64,000 bases of DNA from CAYUQT01 sp964446835 (GTDB lineage Bacteria; Planctomycetota; Phycisphaerae; UBA1845; JAFGLZ01), in NCBI GenBank assembly GCA_964446835.1, contig CAYUQT010000029.1:1-64000 (forward strand), in the 5' to 3' direction. The translations under genes and the position numbers were made by a program. This document shows positions 1 to 8,604 of this stretch, piece after piece. The notes under the pieces were generated by a model that saw only the letters and a program-made list of their open reading frames with translations, had not been told where the DNA came from and ran no database searches. Each line of letters starts with the position of its first letter. The first letter of the stretch is position 1.

Positions 1-107
1 TACGGGACAATGTGAGACATCCGCCGCCTCGCCCGCCCACCGACCGGCTTCTGACTTCGAATTCCTGACTTCTAACTCCCAACTCCTAGCTTCTACCTCC
101 CCGCCCC
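1..107 (+). repeat. Left copy of a 107-bp inverted duplication
   Basis: Bases 1-107 align without gaps to the reverse complement of 17495-17601 with about six mismatches counted by eye (about 94% identity). The repeat may continue beyond the left edge. It covers one repeat unit plus a low-complexity stretch rich in CTTCTAACTCCC-like words. It lies in the tail of the HTH-protein paralogue. Confidence 0.85.
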
Positions 108-346
108 GGCGAACGTGTGACAATACGGGACAATGTGAGACATCCGCCGACGTCTCGGATCGCAATACTGCCGTCGACACCCAACGGGGCATCGGATCAG
201 GTCCCCCCGACCCCATCCCCTATGCACTGTTCCCACCGCCCCCCGGACATGGTCGAGCAGGCCCTCATGGATTATCATGTCAGGTCGAGGCGGACAGCTC
301 ATGGTGGATGGCAAAACGTGTCTCTGACCACGGGAGGAGAATCGGC
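2..346 (+). pseudogene. C-terminal tail of a repeat-bearing HTH protein (paralogue of 17220-18323), no stop codon
   Basis: This frame enters from beyond the left edge and stays open into the next gene, whose start at 347 is in the same phase. Its translation contains TGQCETSAASPAH and LTSNSQLLASTSPP, which closely match the tail of the HTH protein on the minus strand at 17220-18323 (TGQSETSAASPAH, LTSNSQLLASTSPP). Two copies of the family's 32-nt repeat lie here, 123 bp apart and therefore in phase. The paralogue has a stop; this copy does not, so it is either a decayed gene end or a frame that merges with the downstream Tat gene. The N-terminal HTH half is outside the window. Whether any protein is made is unknown. 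Confidence 0.45.
115..146 (+). repeat. 32-nt repeat unit (left copy, complete)
   Basis: This unit begins GTGTGACAATACGGGACAA and ends TGTGAGACATCCG. It is the same unit found five times on the minus strand at 17453-18012. A truncated copy occupies bases 1-23. In the frame shared with the downstream gene it encodes CDNTGQCETS. Confidence 0.75.
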
Positions 347-1315
347 ATGACAACAGACCCCCACAGTCGTCGAGAATTCCTTCGAGATTCGGTATTGGCC
401 TCGGCGGGCGCGGCATGGGCCATAGGTGCGGATGGCGAAGGACAGTCTGCCCAGGCGGCTGACACACCGCCGGCCGGCGGTGCCCCCTCTGCCAAGGCCT
501 CGATCCCCTGTGGCAAGATCGGCAAGCTCCAGATCAGCCGCCTCATCCTCGGCGGCAACCTGGTCGGACGGTACAGCCACGTGCGAGACCTGAGCTACGT
601 GATGCAGCTCGTCAACCGATACAACACCGACGCCAAGATCGTCGAGACGCTCGGCATCTGCGAGTCCATGGGCATCAACACCATTACGGCCAATCTGACC
701 AGCCCGAACATCCGCAAGGTGCTCAAGGAGCATCGCGAGAAACGCGGCGGCAAGATGCAGTGGATCGCCCACTCCGTCGTGCCCTTCGAGGACATGGCCC
801 GGTTCACCGAAGACACCCAGCGGATGGTCGACGACGGCGCCGACGCCCTCTACCTCTGGGGCGAACCCTGCGACAAGCTCGTTCGCGAAGGCAAGATCAG
901 CCTCCTGGGAAAGCTGGTCGAGGTCCTCAAATCTCACGGCATTCCCTCGGCCGTCGGCGCCCACGACCTGCTCACCATACAGACCTGCGAGAAAGAGAAG
1001 ATCCCCTGCGACTTCTACATCAAGACGCTCCACGATCTGAACTACCCCAGTGCCAAGATGGATTTCGATTCGATCTTCTGCCGGAATCCGAAGGAGACGA
1101 TCGACTTCTTCAAGACCGTCGAGAAACCGTGGGTCGCCTTCAAGGTCATGGCGGGCGGCGCCATCCCGCCGAAAGATGGGTTCAAATTCGCCCTGGAAGG
1201 CGGCGCCGATTTCATTCTGGCCGGCATGTTCGATTTCGAGGTCGCCCCGGACGTCAAGATCATCAACGACCTCCTGGCCGCTCAGCCGAAGCGGTCGCGA
1301 CCGTGGAGGTCATAG
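347..1315 (+). CDS. Tat-exported TIM-barrel-like protein (aldo/keto reductase-like), copy 1
   Basis: A 322-residue protein whose ATG at 347 follows GGGAGGAG with good spacing. The N-terminus carries a Tat signal (SRREFLRDSVLASAGAA) and a probable cleavage after AQAA near residue 37. The mature part opens with a GKIGKLQISRLILGGN strand typical of aldo/keto reductase-like barrels, then alternates strands and helices ending VAPDVKIINDLLA. I see no clear AKR catalytic tetrad, so the enzymatic activity is unproven. A closely related paralogue lies at 4234-5217. The pair flanks a glycerol-1-phosphate dehydrogenase and an organophosphate transporter on the same strand, which suggests a shared role in phosphorylated polyol or sugar metabolism; that is inference. 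Family unnamed. Confidence 0.85.
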   Translation: MTTDPHSRREFLRDSVLASAGAAWAIGADGEGQSAQAADTPPAGGAPSAKASIPCGKIGKLQISRLILGGNLVGRYSHVRDLSYVMQLVNRYNTDAKIVETLGICESMGINTITANLTSPNIRKVLKEHREKRGGKMQWIAHSVVPFEDMARFTEDTQRMVDDGADALYLWGEPCDKLVREGKISLLGKLVEVLKSHGIPSAVGAHDLLTIQTCEKEKIPCDFYIKTLHDLNYPSAKMDFDSIFCRNPKETIDFFKTVEKPWVAFKVMAGGAIPPKDGFKFALEGGADFILAGMFDFEVAPDVKIINDLLAAQPKRSRPWRS

Positions 1316-1381
1316 GCATCGAGTTGTCGCGGCCTCACGCACGCATCCGGAGGGCAAGGGGCCGTCTCCGTCGCACCCTGA

Positions 1382-2782
1382 GTGAAATCGCACGGCTCCA
1401 TCATGAACATCGCAGACGTCAACCGTCGTATTGATGCCGCCTTGGCACAGGCCACCGACACCCGCGCCCTGCAGATCGGTCCGGGCGTGATTGGCCAGAC
1501 CGGCCAGGTCTTCCAGCAGTGTATGGGGCCACAGACGGCACGGGTGGTCGCCGATCGCCACACGTTCCGAGCCGCCGGTCACGCGGTCATCGACAGCCTT
1601 CGCGCCGCGGGCATCCGAACCGTCGAACCGCAGGTCTTCGACGATCCGAACCTCCACGCCTACTTCGAGCACGTACTGCAGATCGAACAATCGCTCGAAC
1701 AACCGGATGTGATCCCCGTGGCGGTGGGGTCCGGCACGATCAACGACCTGGTGAAACTCGCAGCGCACCACCGCGGTCGTCCCTTTATGGTCGTGGCAAC
1801 GGCCGCCTCGATGGACGGCTATACCGCCTACGGCGCCTCCATCAACCGCGACGGATCCAAACAGACCTTCTTCTGCCCCGCGCCGCGTGCCGTCATTGCA
1901 GACATGGAAGTCATCAGTCTCGCCCCCACCGAACTCAACGCCGCAGGCTATGCCGATCTGATCGCCAAGAGCCCCGCCGGCGCCGACTGGATCCTCGCCG
2001 ATCTACTGGGCATCGAACCGATCAATCCTGCCGCATGGTCGCTCGTACACGATCACCTGGGCCAATGGGTGGCCGACCCCGACGGCGTTCGTGACGGTAA
2101 GCACGAAGCCTTATGGGGGCTCACCGAGGGACTGTTGATGACGGGGTTCGCCATGCAATGCTGCAAATCCAGCCGCCCCGCCTCCGGCGCCGAACACCAG
2201 TTCAGCCACCTCTGGGACATGCAGAGCCACCACCATCTCGGGCGGATCCCGCTTCACGGGCACAAGGTCGGCATCGGCTCGCTGGCCTCCACTCGACTCT
2301 ACGAACTGCTCTTGTCCGAACCGCTCGACCAGCTCGATATCGAACGGGTCTGTGCTGCCTGGCCGGCGCTCGATGATCTCGAAACGCAGATCAGGGAGAC
2401 CCACGGACTGCCGGAACTGCGAACCGTCGCATGGACCGAGTCCCAGGCCAAGTACCTCACACGCCAGCAATTGAAGGTCCGTCTGTCGCGGCTGCGGGGG
2501 GTATGGAGCGTTCTCCGAAAACGCCTGATCCGACAGCTTGTCCCATCCTCGCAATTGTCGGACATGCTCGAACGGGTCGGAGCGCCCTGCGACCCCGCCG
2601 ACATCGGCATCAGCCTGTCGCGACTTCGCGAGAGCCATATTCAGGCCCAGCAGATTCGGCGCCGATTCACGGTGCTCGACCTGGCCCACGAAACAGGCCG
2701 GCTGCTGCCGAGCCTGGAGGGGTTGTTTGGCGCAACAGGACCTTGGACCATCCCCAACGATCGCCGGAGGGGAAACGCATGA
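1382..2782 (+). CDS. egsA: sn-glycerol-1-phosphate dehydrogenase (AraM/EgsA family)
   Basis: This enzyme family reduces dihydroxyacetone phosphate to sn-glycerol-1-phosphate with NAD(P)H and a divalent metal, in the cytoplasm. The sequence shows the nucleotide-binding VAVGSGTINDLVK, the ATAASMDGYTAYGAS loop, and the metal-ligand set expected for the family: Asp in AGYADLIAK, His in SGAEHQFSH and His in LHGHKVGIG. It is 466 residues from GTG 1382, or 459 from ATG 1403; neither has a convincing Shine-Dalgarno, so the start is open. The last codons overlap the transporter start (ATGA). In archaea this product seeds ether lipids; in bacteria AraM feeds heptaprenylglyceryl phosphate. No GGGP-synthase gene is visible here. 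Confidence 0.92.
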   Translation: MKSHGSIMNIADVNRRIDAALAQATDTRALQIGPGVIGQTGQVFQQCMGPQTARVVADRHTFRAAGHAVIDSLRAAGIRTVEPQVFDDPNLHAYFEHVLQIEQSLEQPDVIPVAVGSGTINDLVKLAAHHRGRPFMVVATAASMDGYTAYGASINRDGSKQTFFCPAPRAVIADMEVISLAPTELNAAGYADLIAKSPAGADWILADLLGIEPINPAAWSLVHDHLGQWVADPDGVRDGKHEALWGLTEGLLMTGFAMQCCKSSRPASGAEHQFSHLWDMQSHHHLGRIPLHGHKVGIGSLASTRLYELLLSEPLDQLDIERVCAAWPALDDLETQIRETHGLPELRTVAWTESQAKYLTRQQLKVRLSRLRGVWSVLRKRLIRQLVPSSQLSDMLERVGAPCDPADIGISLSRLRESHIQAQQIRRRFTVLDLAHETGRLLPSLEGLFGATGPWTIPNDRRRGNA

Positions 2783-4119
2783 TCGCTCGCCTCCTGAAGA
2801 TACTGGCGCCGGCCCCCGCCGTCCCACCGATCACAGACCCGCAACGCATCGAATCCGAACGCCAGTACTGGCGACGCAGGGTGCTGTACGCGTCGCTCAT
2901 CGGCTATGCCGTCTTCTACCTGGTCCGCAAGAATCTGCCGGTCGCCATGCCCGTGATGGGCAGGGAGTTGGGCATCACCAAGGCCGATCTCGGCCTGTTT
3001 CTGACGCTTCACGGCCTGCTCTACGGCGTCTCGAAATTCGTCAACGGATACCTCGGCGATCAGACCAACGCCCGTTACTTCATGGCCTTGGGGTTACTGT
3101 TGTCGGCCGTCGCCAACTTCTGTTTCGGCCTGAGCAGCGCCGTGATCACCCTGGGGCTGTTCTGGATGCTCAACGGGTGGGTTCAGGGCATGGGGTTTCC
3201 GCCGTGCGCCCGTATCCTGACCCACTGGTTCACCCCCCAGGAACGGGCCACGAAGTTCTCGATATGGAACACGTCGCATTCGATCGGAGCCGCCGCGGCA
3301 CTGCTCCTGTGTACGTATCTCGTAACGATCAACTGGCGGTTGTGCTTCATCGGGCCCGCAACAATCGGTCTTCTGGGAACCCTCTTCCTGGTGAATCGCC
3401 TTCGCGACACACCGGCATCCCTGGGTCTGCCGGCAGACCTCCAGACCCCTGATGTGCCCCGCCCGGCTGTCGCAGCAACGACACAAGAGCCGGCCTTCAA
3501 ACAGTTCGTCGTTCGCCATGTCTTTCTGAACCCGTTGGTCTGGGTGGTCAGCGCCGCCAACTTCTTTGTCTATACGGTCCGATACGCCGTCCTCGACTGG
3601 GGGCCCACACTCCTGGTGGAATCCAAACACACGGCCCTCACCCACGCCGGCTGGACGATCGCCGGCTACGAACTGGCCGGGATCGCCGGCATGCTCGCCA
3701 GCGGATGGATCACCGATCGCCTCTTCAAAGGGCGGGCCGGAAGGTCTTGCTTCGCATCGATGATGCTGTGTACCCTCTGCGTCGGACTGTTGTGGAAGCT
3801 ACCGGCCGGACATCCGGGCCTGAACACCCTTCTGCTCTGTGCAACGGGATTCTTCATCTACGGACCCCAATGTCTTGTAGGGGTGATCGCGGCCAACCTG
3901 GCCACCCGGCGCGCGGCCGCTACGGCGATCGGTTTGACCGGGCTGTTCGGCTATCTGAGCACGACCCTCTCCGGCTGGGGGCTGGGACGCATGGCCGACC
4001 GAAGCGGATGGGACCCCGTTTTCGGCACGCTCCTGCTGGCCGGCGTAGTGGCCACGGTACTCTTCGCGGTGTGCTGGAACGCCCGTCACCAGGAGGTCCC
4101 GTCGGCCGAAGGAGAGTGA
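2779..4119 (+). CDS. MFS organophosphate:phosphate antiporter (GlpT/UhpC-like)
   Basis: A 446-residue protein of about 12 membrane segments in the major facilitator superfamily. It resembles the OPA branch that exchanges glycerol-3-phosphate or hexose-phosphate for phosphate: the N-terminal AVFYLVRKNLPVAMP and KFVNGYLGDQTNAR stretches are typical, as is GMGFPPCARILTHWF. The ATG at 2779 overlaps the dehydrogenase stop codon (ATGA) and is preceded by GGAGGGG, so the two genes are translationally coupled. The pairing suggests the substrate is glycerol phosphate or a related organophosphate; the exact substrate cannot be read from the sequence. An in-frame open extension upstream of 2779 is a shadow of the dehydrogenase gene. 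Confidence 0.9.
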   Translation: MIARLLKILAPAPAVPPITDPQRIESERQYWRRRVLYASLIGYAVFYLVRKNLPVAMPVMGRELGITKADLGLFLTLHGLLYGVSKFVNGYLGDQTNARYFMALGLLLSAVANFCFGLSSAVITLGLFWMLNGWVQGMGFPPCARILTHWFTPQERATKFSIWNTSHSIGAAAALLLCTYLVTINWRLCFIGPATIGLLGTLFLVNRLRDTPASLGLPADLQTPDVPRPAVAATTQEPAFKQFVVRHVFLNPLVWVVSAANFFVYTVRYAVLDWGPTLLVESKHTALTHAGWTIAGYELAGIAGMLASGWITDRLFKGRAGRSCFASMMLCTLCVGLLWKLPAGHPGLNTLLLCATGFFIYGPQCLVGVIAANLATRRAAATAIGLTGLFGYLSTTLSGWGLGRMADRSGWDPVFGTLLLAGVVATVLFAVCWNARHQEVPSAEGE

Positions 4120-4233
4120 CCGGTACGTCCGGCGGGTGGACAGATCGACCCGTTGCCGCTACAAATAGACTTGGGGAGCCAGTTCCGGCTATGAGGCCGG
4201 TCATTTCATGGGAGCCTAACGGAGGACGTGATC

Positions 4234-5217
4234 GTGTCAGATGGTTTGACTCGTCGGAATTTTGTGAAGAACTCGATGTTGGCCTCTGCCGGGGCGGCGA
4301 TTGTAGCGAACGCCGACACTTTGAAAACGCCGGCGCAAGCCGCTGAAGTGTCGGGAGGCGGGATCAAACCAAAGGCAACGGTCCCGATGGGTAAGATCGG
4401 CGATATGCAGATCAGCCGGCTCATGCTCGGCGGAAACCTGATCAGTCACTATCAGCACTCCCGCGACCAGACGTACGTCCGTCGACTGGTCAAGGAGTAC
4501 AACACCGACGCGAAGCTCCAGGAGACGCTGGCGCTGGCCGAATCGATGGGTATCAACACAATGTCGGGACATAGCGATCCCAACATCATGAAGAACATCA
4601 AGATGCACCGTGAGAAGCAGGGCGGCAAGATGAAGTGGATCATCTGCCCGACCGCGAACATCGAGAAACCGGAGGAGTATGAAAGAGGACTCCAGGAACA
4701 GATAGACGCCGGGACGGATGCGATCTACATCTGGGGCGTCCACAGCGACCAACTCATCGAGAAGGGCAAGCCCGAGCTGATCGGCAAGGCCGTCGAGATG
4801 GCCAAGGCCCACGGTCTGCCCTGCGGCGTCGGGGCTCATGACCTCCGCGTGGTCGAGTGGTGCGAGAAGAACAAGGTCCCGACCGATTTCTACATCAAGA
4901 CCCTCCACCACCACAACTACCCCACCGGCCCGCGTCCCGACGAGATCAAGGGGCCGTACAACGAGTTCCCGGGGTACTGGTGCAGCAATCCGAAGGAAAC
5001 CATCGAGTTCATGAAGACCGTCGAGAAGCCCTGGATCGCCTTCAAGGTGATGGCGTCCGGCACGATCCCGCCGGATAACGCCTTCAAGTACGTGATCGAA
5101 GGCGGTGCGGACTTCGTCCTGGCCGGTCTGTTCGATTTTGACATCGCCCCTGATGTCAAAATCATCAACGATATCCTCGCGTCGAATCCCAAGCGGGTCC
5201 GCCCCTGGAGGGCGTAG
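4234..5217 (+). CDS. Tat-exported TIM-barrel-like protein (aldo/keto reductase-like), copy 2
   Basis: A 327-residue paralogue of the protein at 347-1315. GTG at 4234 is chosen because GGAGG lies eight bases upstream, whereas the in-frame GTG at 4228 is too close. The Tat motif is TRRNFVKNSMLASAGAA with likely cleavage after AQAA. The two proteins share GGKM.WI, YNTDAK, SNPKETIEFMKTVEKPW, AFKVMA and DFDIAPDVKIINDILA. This copy carries a short extra segment around YPTGPRPDEIKGPYNEFPG and a His-rich KTLHHHNYP, which could bind metal. It follows the transporter by 114 bp and probably belongs to the same unit. Function not established. Confidence 0.85.
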   Translation: MSDGLTRRNFVKNSMLASAGAAIVANADTLKTPAQAAEVSGGGIKPKATVPMGKIGDMQISRLMLGGNLISHYQHSRDQTYVRRLVKEYNTDAKLQETLALAESMGINTMSGHSDPNIMKNIKMHREKQGGKMKWIICPTANIEKPEEYERGLQEQIDAGTDAIYIWGVHSDQLIEKGKPELIGKAVEMAKAHGLPCGVGAHDLRVVEWCEKNKVPTDFYIKTLHHHNYPTGPRPDEIKGPYNEFPGYWCSNPKETIEFMKTVEKPWIAFKVMASGTIPPDNAFKYVIEGGADFVLAGLFDFDIAPDVKIINDILASNPKRVRPWRA

Positions 5218-5362
5218 GGCGCAGAAGGCCGACGCGTCAGAGCATCCAGTTGATCGGAGCCGGAAGCACCGGCCACCGGTCCTCGGAGGAGCGGTCATCC
5301 AAAGAGAGGACCGGCGGCGTGCGTCCGGCTCCAATCGCATTAATAGACGGAGACATCGGGAC

Positions 5363-6706
5363 ATGATGAAACGGCGCGAATTCCTTGAGGCCGGTCTGGC
5401 CGCCGGAACAGGATTATTGCTGGCACATAGACTTCAGGGCGAGGAACCGGCATCGAAGCCATCCTCCGATACGTTGAACATCGCCGTCATCGGCTGCGGC
5501 GACATCGGCCAAACGCTCATCCACGTCGGAGCCCTCATCCCCGACGTACGGTTCCAGGCCATCTGCGACATCTGGGAATACCGGCGGCAGACGACCCTCC
5601 GTTACCTCAGCAAATACAAGTACCCCGTCGCCGAGTACGCCGATTACCGGCAGATGCTGGAGAAGGAAAAGGGGCTGCACGCCGTCCTGATCGCCACGCC
5701 GGATTTCGTCCACGCCGAACAGACCAACGCTTGCCTTAAGGCTGGCCTGCACGTCTACTGCGAGGCCATGATGGCCAACTCGATCGAGGCGGCTCGCTCG
5801 ATGGTCAAGACGGCCAAGGAAACCCGCAAGCTCCTTCAGATTGGTTACCAGCGGAGGAGCAACCCGAGATACCATCACGTCCTGGAGAAGCTCATCGACG
5901 AGGCGAAACTGCTCGGCCAGCCGACGCAGGTCAACACCCAGTGGGCACACTGGCTTCAGGCAGATCGTGGATCGCCCGCGAAATACCAGATTCCCAACGA
6001 TGTCCTCAAGCAATACGGCTACGGTTCGATGCGGGAGTTCCGCAACTGGCAGTTCTCTTCCAAGTTCGGTGGCGGCCCCCTCGCCCTGCACGTGTCGCAT
6101 CAGATCGATGTCGTGAGCTGGTTCCTGAACGCCTCGCCGAAGTCGATTACGGCCGTGGGCGGGATCGACCATCACCCGGATCATCAGTGCTACGACACCA
6201 TCACCGCCGCTGCCGAATACGTCAAAGAGGATCGCCCGATCCGGGCGATGTTCCAGTTGCTCACGTCGACCAGCGCGGGCGGCGGGAAGTTCGAACACTT
6301 CATGGGAACAGAAGCCTCGGTCAAGATCTCCGAGGCCCCCGAATGGACGAAGGTCTACCACGAGCCCTTCGCACCAAGCTGGGAGCGCCTCATCGAACTG
6401 CAACTGCTGGTCAAAGAGTTGCCTCTGCCCGTGCAGTTGTCCCTGGCGGCCTCGAAGCCCGTCGACCCCAGCGTGATCCGCTCGATGGAGAGCGGCAAGG
6501 TGACTCCTTACAGCATCCCCGTGGTCCTGGAGAAATCCCCGTTCCAGGTTCACCTGGAGGACTTCCTGAGCGCCGTCCGCGGAAAGGGGCAGCTCTCCTG
6601 TCCAGCCGAGGAGGCGTTTCGCAGCGAAGCCCTGGTCTGGAAGATCTGCGAGGCGATCAAGGCCCGAAAGACAATCGACCTCAAGCCCGAGGACTTCACC
6701 GTCTGA
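5363..6706 (+). CDS. Tat-exported Gfo/Idh/MocA-family oxidoreductase
   Basis: A 447-residue protein starting MMKRREFLEAG, a Tat signal followed by GLAAGTGLLLAHRLQ. Residues from about 38 form a Rossmann fold (NIAVIGCGDIGQ), then the Gfo/Idh catalytic domain with FGGGPLALHVSHQIDVVSW. The family normally carries an EKP motif at the end of the Rossmann fold (strand ending VYVEKP); here it reads HVYCEAMMANS, so the motif lysine is missing. Enzymatic activity on sugars is therefore less certain than the fold. It follows the second TIM-barrel paralogue by 145 bp on the same strand and converges on a glycosyltransferase gene 48 bp away. Confidence 0.88.
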   Translation: MMKRREFLEAGLAAGTGLLLAHRLQGEEPASKPSSDTLNIAVIGCGDIGQTLIHVGALIPDVRFQAICDIWEYRRQTTLRYLSKYKYPVAEYADYRQMLEKEKGLHAVLIATPDFVHAEQTNACLKAGLHVYCEAMMANSIEAARSMVKTAKETRKLLQIGYQRRSNPRYHHVLEKLIDEAKLLGQPTQVNTQWAHWLQADRGSPAKYQIPNDVLKQYGYGSMREFRNWQFSSKFGGGPLALHVSHQIDVVSWFLNASPKSITAVGGIDHHPDHQCYDTITAAAEYVKEDRPIRAMFQLLTSTSAGGGKFEHFMGTEASVKISEAPEWTKVYHEPFAPSWERLIELQLLVKELPLPVQLSLAASKPVDPSVIRSMESGKVTPYSIPVVLEKSPFQVHLEDFLSAVRGKGQLSCPAEEAFRSEALVWKICEAIKARKTIDLKPEDFTV

Positions 6707-6754
6707 GCCACGCGAGGCGAAGACGCGGAAGTCCCGATGCCTTGCCATAGGGCC

Positions 6755-8533
6755 TCAAGGCAACGATTGGTTTGCCCTGCGGAAGATCACGACCGGCTTG
6801 TCGGCCCAACTGATGATTGTGGGGGTACTGCAGCAACAGTCTGGCGTCACCGGAAAGGTTGCCACACGCTCATAGTGCTTCCGCCACCATGCCGAGTCCA
6901 ACGAGTCGAAACGATCGACCGTGGCAACGATATAGTCGGGCCATGGCTCCGACATGGACGGAGTCGCAGGCAGGAGCCTTACGCGGTGCGTCATGTAATC
7001 CATGGCCGGGACGCAATAGGGGGCAGGTTCACGGACGAGACCGATCGCGGTCCGGGGGTACCTCTTCAATTCCTCGGCCAGCCACGCCGCCGCCGTCCAG
7101 CGACTGCCCTTCTGATCCGTATCTCCGACGAAGCTGTACAGATAGGCACCGCACTTCCATCCGGTCGCCACGATCAAGATCACTGCCAGCGTCGCAGCAA
7201 GCAGGGGTCGCTTCTCGCCAAGACGTGATGCACCCCAGGCGGCGAAGATCGCCAGAACCGCGGCCGGATAGACCAGGAAGCGACCGTATTCCCCTGGCTT
7301 GTTCGCCCCAATGCAGATGAACTGGATCAAGACCAACAACGCCGGCAGCACCAGCGGAAGGATCGGAGCTTCGCAGGCCTGACCGCTGAGCCCCCCTTTC
7401 GTGGACGGCACACCCCTCCAGACCCGATACGCGACGACGGCCGCACCACCTGTGAGTCCCACGGTGAACCCGGCGCCTTCCAGCAGCAAACGGGCCACAT
7501 TGACCAACCCCAGGTGGATCTCGCCGACTCGATACATCTCCACCGACGCACCCAGATTCGACCGGAGCAACTCGCGGTTCACGACCGTATTGATAACCAG
7601 ATAGGGGTTCACCAGCAGAAACACCAGCACGGCGAGAGCCCCACCGCACGCCAACCGCCGCAGCGCCGCAGCGAGCCCGTCGTGACGATGTCTCAGCGCC
7701 ACTGCCGGCAGAACGGCGAGCACCGGCCAGTTGCCCAGCACCATGCCCCAGGACAGCCCGCAAAGGACGCACGTCCACACCCACAGACTCCTGGTGCGGA
7801 CCTCGTCGTATTTCATGGCCAACAGGGCCGTCGAGAGTGCCAGAACCGCCCCCGGCAGGTGAGGCTTGCCTTCGTGCGACATGGTGACGACGACCGGCAT
7901 CAGGACAAACAGCAGCGCCGCCAGAAGGCCGGCGAATGATCCGCCCAACCGCCTCGCAATGGCATAGCACGCGACGATGCCCAACAACCCAAAGGCCGCC
8001 GAGCAGGCCCTCGCTACGCCATAGAGGCGGCCGAAAGCCTCGGGGTGATCCAGAGTCCATGCCAGATCGGCTCGGGCCTCGATCAGCCCCAGCTTCGAAC
8101 ACAGGCCGATCATCGCTCCGACGGGATACAGGAAGGCCCCCCCATACTGATAGAGCTTGGGATCGAGCTGCAACCGTGCCGGACGCATCCCCGCCAGCGC
8201 ACGCATCACCGACGCCTCGTCCGGCTGATGCGTGTACAGACGATAGCGAATGAACAGTTCGGCCTTCGCCCGATCGTCCTGAGCCAGATCGAACGGCCGA
8301 TCGCGCCGGCCGACGGGATCGATGTCCACATCCGCACCGACCCGATCGCGAGCGGACCAATCGGCCCCCTTGAGTTCGAGCAGGCGTGCGCCGGTCCAGG
8401 CCGGCTGGTCACCGAAGAGATACCGATCCGCACGCCGCGAAGGCAGCCCCCAACCGATCCCGGCGATGCTCATGCACAATCCCAGCAGCAGGATCGTCAC
8501 CAGGATTGCGTGAGATGTTGCCGTACCTCGCAT
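6755..8533 (-). CDS. Multi-pass membrane glycosyltransferase, GT39/ArnT-like
   Basis: A 592-residue polytopic membrane protein with about 11 hydrophobic segments, the first at residues 9-28. Family traits are the luminal loop after TM1, the FLYPVGAMIGLCSKLG stretch, RLYGVARACSAAFGLLGIVACY, and VTMSHEGKPHLPGAVLALSTALL, all typical of lipid-linked-sugar transferases of the PMT_2 type. It would use a polyprenyl-phosphate sugar and act on the outer face of the inner membrane; donor and acceptor are unknown. It lies 71 bp after the prenyltransferase gene on the same strand, so it may be the last gene of the quinone operon. Start ATG 8533 lacks a clear Shine-Dalgarno. Confidence 0.75.
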   Translation of the reverse strand: MRGTATSHAILVTILLLGLCMSIAGIGWGLPSRRADRYLFGDQPAWTGARLLELKGADWSARDRVGADVDIDPVGRRDRPFDLAQDDRAKAELFIRYRLYTHQPDEASVMRALAGMRPARLQLDPKLYQYGGAFLYPVGAMIGLCSKLGLIEARADLAWTLDHPEAFGRLYGVARACSAAFGLLGIVACYAIARRLGGSFAGLLAALLFVLMPVVVTMSHEGKPHLPGAVLALSTALLAMKYDEVRTRSLWVWTCVLCGLSWGMVLGNWPVLAVLPAVALRHRHDGLAAALRRLACGGALAVLVFLLVNPYLVINTVVNRELLRSNLGASVEMYRVGEIHLGLVNVARLLLEGAGFTVGLTGGAAVVAYRVWRGVPSTKGGLSGQACEAPILPLVLPALLVLIQFICIGANKPGEYGRFLVYPAAVLAIFAAWGASRLGEKRPLLAATLAVILIVATGWKCGAYLYSFVGDTDQKGSRWTAAAWLAEELKRYPRTAIGLVREPAPYCVPAMDYMTHRVRLLPATPSMSEPWPDYIVATVDRFDSLDSAWWRKHYERVATFPVTPDCCCSTPTIISWADKPVVIFRRANQSLP

Positions 8534-8604
8534 GTCAAACCGTTCAACGCCGATACTTAGACGTTATTCCGAAGCCACTGCCCCATTGATACTAGCGCCG
8601 GACG

